DNA of 64,000 bases from assembly GCA_907163345.1 (NCBI GenBank), contig CAJQUN010000499.1, positions 310,001 to 374,000 of the forward strand. The letters are read 5' to 3'. The notes under the pieces are model-generated. The model was not told the DNA's origin and ran no database searches. It saw only the letters and a program-made list of their open reading frames with translations. Of the stretch, positions 56,149 to 64,000 are shown one piece after another. Every line of letters starts with the position of its first letter. The stretch's first letter is position 1. The DNA comes from Haberlea rhodopensis (lineage: Eukaryota; Streptophyta; Magnoliopsida; Lamiales; Gesneriaceae). Both the position numbers and the translations under genes were made by a program.

Positions 56149-58624
56149 ATGTCTATTCAAGTTTTATTTTATTGGGGGGGGTAATATTATACAAGATTCT
56201 GAGTTCGTCCGATATGATCGTGGTCCATCAAGAGGTACAACTATACGGCGTACAATTAATTTTCTACAATTATTAGATAAAATATATGATATCACTGGGT
56301 TCGATCGCAACCAGTTTCTTTTGAAATTATATGCTAGGCATATGTTCAAAGATTTTTCGGGGTTACGTCAGACTATTTTACCCATAGATGATGATTACAA
56401 TTTAGCATTGCTACTTGATTCAAAACAGGGTCATAGTTGCTTGGAATTTTATATACAAGCAGAACCAAGGAATTATGATTATGTTCCAGAAATGCCAATG
56501 AGTGGCAGTTTTTCAGAAGGATTGACGACATCTGTTATTCAAGAGACGTCTGTTGCTCGACATCAAGCTGAGGGTTCATATAGTGGTGGAGACCGAGATG
56601 ATCATCCAGTAGATGTTGATAATGTTGCCGCTGAGCCACGAGCAGACAATTTTGCTGATTTTGGTGATCAAATTAATTCTGAACCAGAGGGGATTCCATC
56701 TGATGATGAGACTGATGCTGATGATGATGAAGTTGATATTGGTGTGATGGCAGAAGCAGTTGAAAACCAAGAGGAGGGGGCACCAACCATGACAAATGAT
56801 CATAATCTTTATCCAACAATCTCATTCTTTTCCATGACACATCCAGAAGTTTTTGGAGATTCGATTGACAATCCAACAGGCCGTTGGGGGAGTTTTTATG
56901 ATTACTCCAAATGTGAAATCCATCGCAACATGGTCTTCAAAGATAAATTTCATCTGCAGGCAACTGTGAAGGATTATTCAGTACGTGTTGCAAAACGTGA
57001 GTACCATGTTGTTAAGAGTACAAAAACATTGTGGAAAGTAATATGCAAACACGGTACAGAGGATATACCTTGCAGATGGTACCTGCGTGCATGTTTGGAT
57101 AAAAAAGTTGGGTTATTCAAAATAACCAAATATGGTGGTCCTCACACTTGTCTGCTGAGTGAGCTGTCGCTTGATCATTCGAACTTGGATAAGAATATGA
57201 TTGCTAGCTTGTTATTGGGAATCGTTCGTCGTGATCCTGCTTATGAAATCAAGTATGTGATTCAAACAGTGAAAGATAAGTATGGCTTTGAAATATCATA
57301 TGCAAAAGGCAGGCATAGTTTGAAACGTGCAATACGGAACGTGTATGGAACCTGGGAGAGCTCGGTGAACAAATTACCTTTCTATATGGGAGCTTTGAAA
57401 AAATGGAACCCAGGCACAGTCGTGGAGTGGGATCATCTTGATAATGCAAGACCAAGAGAAAAAACTTTGAGTTATGTTTTCTGGGCCTTCCAACCGTGTA
57501 TAGATGGTTTCCGCCACTGTCGTCAAGTTATTACAGTGGATGGCACACATCTGTATGTAAAATATCAGCATAAGATGTTGATTGCTGTCTCCATGGACGT
57601 GAATAATCAAGTGTTACCGCTGGCATTTTCAATTGTCGATGAAGAGAACTTTTTGTCATGGAAATGGTTCTTGGAGATGGTTAGCAAACACATTATTGGA
57701 GAATCTGGCGGCGTGTGTTTGATTTCTGATCGACATCCGGGCCTTATTGCAGCAGCCGACTGTATCCCCGACTTTAAACCCCCCCGTGGAGTGCATCGAT
57801 TTTGTTTGAGGCATCTTTGCTCAAACTTTAATAGTCGTTTCAAAAATGTGCACTTAAAAGACTTGTGTTGGAAAGCTGGATCAGAAAATCAACTGATAAA
57901 ATTTGAGCGTACGATGGAAGAGATCAAAACCATTGAACCAAGGGCTTTTGATTACCTGAATCGGATTGATAAGTCTCAGTGGACACTTGCTCATGATGAG
58001 GGATGTTGTTGTGGTATCCTAACAACAAATATGTCGGAGTGCATAAATGGAGTCATGAAAGGTGCACGTCGCCTTCCAATCACTGCCATTGTACAGTTAA
58101 CATTCGACCGTTGTGTGCATTATTTTTTGGAGCGAGTGAAAAAAGCGGATAGAATGATCGAAAATAATCAAGAATGGCCGGATTATGCTTTTGAAAAATA
58201 TGCTCGGGCTGATCTTCACTCCATTCAACATGAAGTTCAGATGTTTGATCGAAGGCATCTAACAGCCTCAGTTATCACAAGGATGCAAGTTGGACGTGGG
58301 GGTAATACTCATGTTGTGAAGCTCAAATCAAGGGAATGTTCTTGTGGGAAGTGGAAAGAATTTGGGATTCCTTGCTCACATGTGATACAAGTATGTCGAG
58401 CTTATGGCATAAACGCAAAAACATTTGTCAAGGAGTATTATAATATGCAAGAATATTGGAGCACATATCAAGGTCAATTTGAGCCATTATGGGGAGAGCA
58501 GTATTGGGAAACCCCGTCATTCGAACTGTACCACAATTCCACCTTGCGTACTATAAGAAGACGAGGTCGAGACCGAACAACACGCATGCAAAATGAGATG
58601 GATTGGCCTGAAGCCCGGGCATGA
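56149..58624 (+). CDS. MuDR-type MULE transposase
   Basis: The open frame is continuous from 56321 to 58624 (767 codons, first in-frame ATG at 56342). The natural start is probably ATG 56149 (MSIQVLFYW), which reaches the main frame only if the G8 run at 56174-56181 is read as G7; protein-like sequence (EFVRYDRGPSRGTTIRRTI) lies between. Counting from 56321: an acidic stretch at 120-155, the MuDR N-terminal domain at about 185-280 (FKDKFHLQATVKDYSVRVAK; CRWYLRACLD), and the MULE DDE core at 400-530 with Asp407 (ITVDGTH), Asp470 (LISDRHPG) and a C/H motif (HRFCLRHLCSNF). A SWIM zinc finger near 668-690 (CSCGKWKEFGIPCSHVIQVC) follows. It cuts and pastes the element by binding the terminal arms. 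Catalytic motifs look intact. Confidence 0.9.
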
Positions 58625-58827
58625 CGACATATGGCATCGAGTTCCCAAAACCGATAAAGTTGTAATTGTTGTTTGATATTGTTATTGTTATTGTTATTGT
58701 TATTGTTATTGTGTTATTGTTATTCTCACACATCAAATAAGACATTCATATGGAAGTACATATAATATACATTTAATACTAAGATTCACAATAGGCAAAC
58801 ATGACTACATATATGAAGGCTAAAACT

Positions 58828-60994
58828 CTATAATGCCCCTCCAGTACCACAACGACGTGGCTGTTTCCGTCTCTGACCGCGTCCTTCCTGAATGGGCTGG
58901 TCATCTTGCACAACAGGTACATCGTCCAGCTGAACATCAGGTGACAAATTAGGGAACCCAACCGGTGACACGTCAAATTGTGGTGCCATCGATGCATATA
59001 TCTCGGGGAATCTAATATTAACATCTGGGCTGGTTTGTTCTTGTGAGTACATGGGTTGATGAGGCGTGAAATGCGTTTGGTCATACAACTGATGCAGTGG
59101 TCCAGGAGTATAATAATCTGCGTACATGTCACTGGCATATGACGAAGAGGGACCTGGCATATATGACGAAGAGGGACCTGGCAAATATGTCGGGACATAG
59201 CTTGATGGGCCAGCATCTCCAATAGCGGCATGCATCGACTGTACTTGTTCTTCATCACTCAAATGCATCGGCTGTACTTGTTCACCCTGAGTCGCATGTC
59301 CCTCTTCGTAGGGCGGAAAGTTTCTATCGCGTCTTTCCTGCGCCACGTGCAACACATTTTGTATGACATTTCTGACATCACTAAATGCATCCATGTACGC
59401 CCCAATGGATTGTTCCTCAGCGATATTACGGTCGCAGGTAACTGTTAATTGCGACAGCTGATCAATCTGAATTGAGTGAACATTTATTAAGTACTTAAAT
59501 CTAAACACAAGTTTCAAATTTGTAATACATATGTAATAAAGCAACATACCACATGTTGCCATGCCGGGCCATCTCCATGTTGATAACCAGCCTCCACAAA
59601 TTGTCGTTGATGGCCAATGAATCTACGTGTTACTCGTCCATACCAGTCATTGTACCCGACAATTACACCCTGTCCAGCTGACTCATATCGCGGGCTGTGC
59701 ACGGTATGAGCATGTGCATTAACCCATATAGTCATGTAACGCCTATGATGTGCAGACCAGTCATTATTTGTTTTACCCCTGCGGTTAACTGCATGTAATA
59801 TATCATCCCCTGACCGTGGATCTGGTGGGATGTTTTGTACCATGCCGAATTGACGAAAAACCCGCTCAGGACGATGCATCTCAACTATGTCATACAAAAT
59901 CAGTGGGCCGCTGTATGTCCATAACTCAGTATGCAGTCCTTCAATATAATCATCGGGGTACGGCTGCCAATTAAACTACAAATATAGTATTATATTAAAA
60001 TAATGTTCAAAGAATATTATGTTTTATACATGAATATAAAAAATAAAATTACTTGGCTTAATGGCAGCTGGTCAAGGATGTCCCTAATAATTCGTAATGA
60101 ATGTGTGCCAGTTTCTGTAAATCTTACTTTACATGTCCACCTGTGTACTCATAATCATCATAAAACAACATAAATTATATAACAAAATATTAAATATAAT
60201 ATTATACATTGCAAAATAATTTGTAATACATCACCTTGCACCATATGGAGCAACAGGTAAGTAATTGTCCTCGTCGATTGGTATTGGCCCAATATCAATT
60301 CTCAGGCGTCCTAGTTGAGGAGCTAAACTTTCGAGCCGGGACCATGCCCAAATCTAAAACATTAACATGAAGAATATAAATTAAATATGCAAGATATATT
60401 TTTTCAGTATTTTAAAATAAAGGTAACGATTACCTGTAGGAGTGGTAATGCACCACATATTACTTTTTTCCCTCTCTCCGACGAAGTGCACAACTCACGA
60501 TATAAGAATGCCAGCACAGCACTACCCCAGCTAAAATTACCAACAGAACTGATATCTTCTAATTTCTGTATGTACAATAATTTTACAGTATTGCCGGAGC
60601 TATCGGGGCACATAATCCCACCTATCATTAATAATGCACAACCTCGTGCATATTTAGCAACCTCATCCGCCGTACTATGTAAATGGATGCGATTTACTAT
60701 TAAATGATGACTCAACGCAGACATTAACAAACATGCACCTTTAAAGTGACCCGGATCTGGTGTAAATCCCAAATGACGATCACAATATTCTTGCCACTCG
60801 GGTATTGACTTATCAAAATTGGCACCTGACACTGCAAGACCATTTATTGGCAGACCCCAAATAACTGCAATGTCTTGCAGTGTAATAGTCGCCTCTCCAG
60901 ATCTCAAATGGAATGTATGCGTTTCACGACGCCATCTCTCTACTAACGCCGTTATTAGATGAGGGTCAATGGTAATCTTAATACACGGCGACAT
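58828..60994 (-). CDS. Plant mobile domain (PMD, MAIN/MAIL1-like) protein carried by the MULE, five exons
   Basis: Exons 60994-60434, 60353-60235, 60140-60053, 59975-59550 and 59466-58828, all GT-AG, joining in frame to 610 residues. Residues 1-187 carry the PMD core: ALVERWRRETHTFHLRSGEA, TITLQDIAVIWGLPINGLAV, FKGACLLMSAL and SWGSAVLAFLYRELC. Exons 2-4 continue it (IWAWSRLESLAPQLGRLRID; PERVFRQFGMVQNIPPDP; NNDWSAHHRRYMTIW). The C-terminal ~200 residues are low complexity (GPSSSYMPGPSSSYASDMY) ending in basic GRGQRRKQPRRCGTGGAL. PMD proteins occur in plant genomes and in Gypsy and MULE transposons; the host members MAIN and MAIL1 affect transposon silencing and meristem function. The job inside a transposon is unknown; countering silencing or aiding transposition is speculation. 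Intact splice sites and frame suggest it can be expressed. Confidence 0.85.
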
Positions 60995-61134
60995 GATTTT
61001 TACCTCTAAATTCTGAAACTATGAAGTGACTGGAAGCAAAATGAGAGAAAAACGATTGTAACTTGGAGGTTGGGAAGCAAAATTGCCGAAGAGGTTGCCG
61101 AAGAAGAAGGGTTCGCGAAAATCTTATAACACCA

Positions 61135-61448
61135 AGTCACGCCAACTGAGTTGGCGTGACCAATAATTATTCACGCCAACTTGCAGCTCCAGTTGGCGTG
61201 AAATAATGGTCACGCCAACTGGGTTGGCGTGATCGAAAAAAACAAAGGTCACGCCAACTCAGTTGGCGTGACTATATAATTTAAATTGGGCGTGACCAAT
61301 ATTTTATTCGGTGACGCCAACTGAGTTGGCGTGACCTATTGGACCCGCCAACTGAGTTGGCGGGTAAGGTTACTTTTTAAATGTTTTCAGAATTCGGGTT
61401 ATTTTTGTAATTATTTGTTTTATTCGGGTTATTTAAATAAATAACCCC
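61135..61448. repeat. Right arm of the MULE: palindrome array plus TIR
   Basis: About six GTCACGCCAACT/AGTTGGCGTGAC palindromes, some with changed centres (CTTGCAGCTCCAG at 61190; GGG near 61218), then GCGGGTAAGGTTACTTTTTA and the terminal repeat. Mirror image of the left arm. Confidence 0.85.
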
Positions 61449-61861
61449 AATTTTTTGCCTGCTTATTATTTTTATATAAAGTAAATAAAAAGTATTCGGT
61501 TTTTTTTTTTTTTTACAAATAAAGTTTTTTAAGGTAATAAACAAGTTTTTTTTTTTAAAGGGACAGTTGCCCCACCTAAGATATAGATTCGTCAATGCCT
61601 TCTTATATGAATAGAGTTCATAGCTCTAAACCACCACTCTTATCTAATTCGTCAACTCCACGTTTAGTCAATATCAATTATACATACAATATGCAAAAAA
61701 TATTTAGAGCAACCAATAATTCAAATGATTTGAATATTATTGATGTACGTATATATAATCAAGACCGTTCATCAAAATGACTAGTAATGTTTACTTCTGC
61801 CCAACTCATATTCATGGACTGAAAATATGTCACTAACATACCAACTTTAATCAACATCTTT

Positions 61862-61969
61862 TTTTATTACAATAGGGTAGGATTTTTGTTTTAACCTGAT
61901 TTCGAACTCAAAAACTTCTAGTAGGAGAGGTTCATGTCAGTTCACCCTAAGGGCGGCTACCCTTTAATC
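61862..61969 (-). mobile_element. tRNA-derived SINE
   Basis: 108 bp on the minus strand: GGGTAGCCGCCCTTAGGGTG at the 5' end, B-box-like GAGTTCGAAATC, and an A-run at the 3' end (plus-strand T-run at 61861-61865). Perfect 13-bp duplication AATCAACATCTTT at 61849-61861 and 61970-61982. Good SINE structure. Confidence 0.8.
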
Positions 61970-61982
61970 AATCAACATCTTT

Positions 61983-64000
61983 ATAGGCACGAATGCTTGG
62001 CATTTGTTGGGAAATAAGGAACTAAAATTGGAGCATTTTGAGATTTTGTGCAACCTTTTTCCACAGCAGAAGATGGTAATTTCGTGTGGCAAATGCTTAT
62101 GCTGGAATCATCAGATGCTTGTGAAGTGAATGACCTGAAGAAGTGCCTCAAAAACCATGAAAAGAATGACATGGTCGTTTCTTGAAACAAAAAAAAACTT
62201 TGATGGGTGATATGGTTTTGACCGGCGTTAACCTCTGTAAAATATTATGTTGATCCGTACATAAAATTATGTGGTTGATGAAGAACAGGTGTTTCAATTG
62301 CTTTTTTTTTTTTTTTTGGTTGATGAAGGAATAAATGGGGCTACCTTATAGGCGTGATCTTGATCCTTGAATTAGTGCTTTCTTTAATCGACTTGATGGG
62401 CAAGAAAAAAATTCCATCTTGGTCACATTAGTCGACTCACGAGTCTTTTTAGTGGGTGGGACCGAGTTCAAAGAAATAAATGAACGACCCATTTGATCAA
62501 ATATTTTATTGAAAAATTTAGAATATGGTTTTCTATATTATCTTTTTGAAATGTGCTTTGTCAGGATTCATAATATTTTTGAATTTTTTTATTTTTTATT
62601 GAACAAATCTTTTTGAGTTTTTTACGAGGCAAATAATTGAATAAAATCTAAGAAACGTAATTGACTGAACGAGCTCACTAAACTAATACTTCTTGCGGAT
62701 TTTGAGTTAGTGGTCCATCCAACTGACATTTTGTGATATCCTTAGTTTATATGGGTAAAAAAATGAAGTTTAAAATGATTTATAAGGGGTTAAAATAAAG
62801 CCCGCATATCTTATAGTACACTAAGCGAATTTCAGATCTAAGAAACTTCATAATTATAATAGAATTCATGTCATTAATTCTCAGTATAAGAATGACTCGT
62901 TATAAATTTATATACATTGCATTGTAATTCACGAGATATGTTATTCAAATCAATATGGTACTTTTTTAGGTATGTTGTCTATATTCCTAAAATCTTTCCA
63001 AAAGTCTACCAATACATAAGTCCCTACAAGAACAAACCCCAAATTTTATGAGCACATCAACCATATTCACAATCAGTAATAATGATAATATATATATATA
63101 TATATATATATAAGCATAACAACGCAAATATAAAATATTTCATGTATTCTACGCATTTATATATTTCTCTTCAATTGTTCCGGTTAACACAATTCATAAT
63201 CAACATGAAGTAATATCATTATAATGCAACATAAATTTCCAATTTCATATATTTCTCAGTTATCATGCCATTGCCCATTTAACTACAACAAACACATCAT
63301 GCTTTGATTATAACAACACTTTGTACCCGCTTGTTATAACAACTGCACTGTGACAAATAGCGGCACTTTGTCCCCGCTTTACTATAACAACTACACTTTA
63401 ACCATTCAACTATATTTGTTTAAACCACCACAATTACACAATTACCCTTGATCTTTGTGCGTCTCTATGTACCTGACTGTCCATAATCAAGATAAAGATA
63501 TCCTCATCTTTGTATTGTTGCTCGTGAAGGCTCTATACAAATTCGACAATTTCATTTCAGTACAATATTATCAGTTATATGAAATAAAACCTTCCTTTTC
63601 CTAGTATAAGTACTTATGCTCAGTAATGTGATAAATTCATGAAATAAACAACTAACTACCAATAAATTATTCAAATCATTGAAAAAGAATCTTTAAAATT
63701 TTAAAGCTACCGATCGATCGCTGGAGGTTGTGATCGATCGGTAGTCTCAACATGTCAACATCAAGCTTCACACTTTTCCGATCGATCGAAAAATTTCTAC
63801 TGATCGATCGCTAAATGCTACCGATCGAACGATAACACCCAAAAATATCACATTCCCTTTCATACTTTACCGATCGATAGGAGAGTTTCTACCTATCAAT
63901 CGGTCCACGTTGTTAACCGAAAAATACCATTTTCATCTCTTCAAACTCCTCATTTTTCACAAACACCAACAACTTCACATTATCTATGCACAAAACTCTT
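61983..64000. other. No gene seen; simple repeats
   Basis: AT-rich. A T-run lies at 62303-62318 and an (AT)n microsatellite at 63088-63112. Around 63300-63430 the motif CACTTTGTACCCGCTT/TATAACAACT recurs about three times. No coding frame longer than about 70 codons and no RNA gene recognised. Confidence 0.5.
63700..63905. repeat. Cluster of CGATCGATCG palindromes
   Basis: ACCGATCGATCG, TGATCGATCGGTAG, CCGATCGATCGAAA, TGATCGATCGCTAA, ACCGATCGAACG and ACCGATCGATAGG occur within about 200 bp, separated by unrelated spacers (TTTCTAC recurs). No coding frame. Confidence 0.7.

Larger units (their letters stand above)
55512..61448. mobile_element. Complete Mutator-like element (MULE) with transposase and plant mobile domain genes
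   Basis: The ends are inverted copies: GGGGTTATTTATTTAAATAA at 55512 matches the complement of the sequence ending at 61448, and the match continues through CCCGAATTCTGAAAACATTT into GCCAACT palindromes. Probable target duplications are AATTTTTG on the left and AATTTTTTG on the right (close to the 9-bp MULE rule, with one T of slippage). Inside are two convergent genes, a MuDR-type transposase (+) and a plant mobile domain protein (-), whose 3' ends are only about 200 bp apart around a (TTATTG)n run (58675-58720). Confidence 0.85.

Overview
The window is nuclear DNA of a flowering plant, most likely a eudicot. The intron-containing genes are plant families: PPR, MATE/DTX, CDR1-like aspartic protease, VQ-motif protein, CNX2, citrate synthase and a LIN37-like protein. 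The intergenic DNA is AT-rich and packed with plant transposons. I cannot name the species.

Layout. 0-10 kb holds a PPR gene (-), a seven-exon MATE transporter (+) and a secreted aspartic protease (-). A tRNA-Ser(GCT) (-) lies at 10.6 kb, and a decayed LINE 3' end at 11.4-13.3 kb. A VQ-motif gene (+) starts at 15.18 kb and is cut 12 codons before its own stop by an 8.8 kb non-autonomous LTR element (15612-24433). That element has 2529-bp near-identical LTRs, TSD GGTCT, a tRNA-Met primer site and no gag-pol. A 674-bp TRIM sits about 100 bp further on. CNX2 (-, six exons) fills 27.5-32.1 kb. A 5'-truncated Copia relic (32.4-36.5 kb) is split by a 1.8 kb solo LTR. Next to it is a citrate synthase (37.3-40.0 kb) that lacks its 5' exons and has a 1-bp frameshift. 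A small two-exon membrane protein (42.1-43.6 kb) and a six-exon LIN37-like gene (46.1-49.8 kb, -) follow. An intron of the latter holds a hAT-type MITE and a SINE. 50.3-54.2 kb is simple sequence and palindromic repeats. 55.5-61.4 kb is a complete Mutator-like element (MULE). It has convergent genes for a MuDR-type transposase and a plant mobile domain protein, between arms built from GCCAACT/AGTTGGC palindromes. The last 2.5 kb has a SINE, simple repeats and CGATCGATCG motifs but no gene I can support.

The host genes have unrelated functions and form no pathway. The most interesting content is in the transposons: the non-autonomous LTR element whose internal region is a dense string of short perfect hairpins with TGG/GGT-rich loops, its very recent insertion into the VQ gene, and the MULE with a captured plant mobile domain gene. 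Exon borders come from reading splice signals and conserved protein sequence by eye. No alignment or database search was run.
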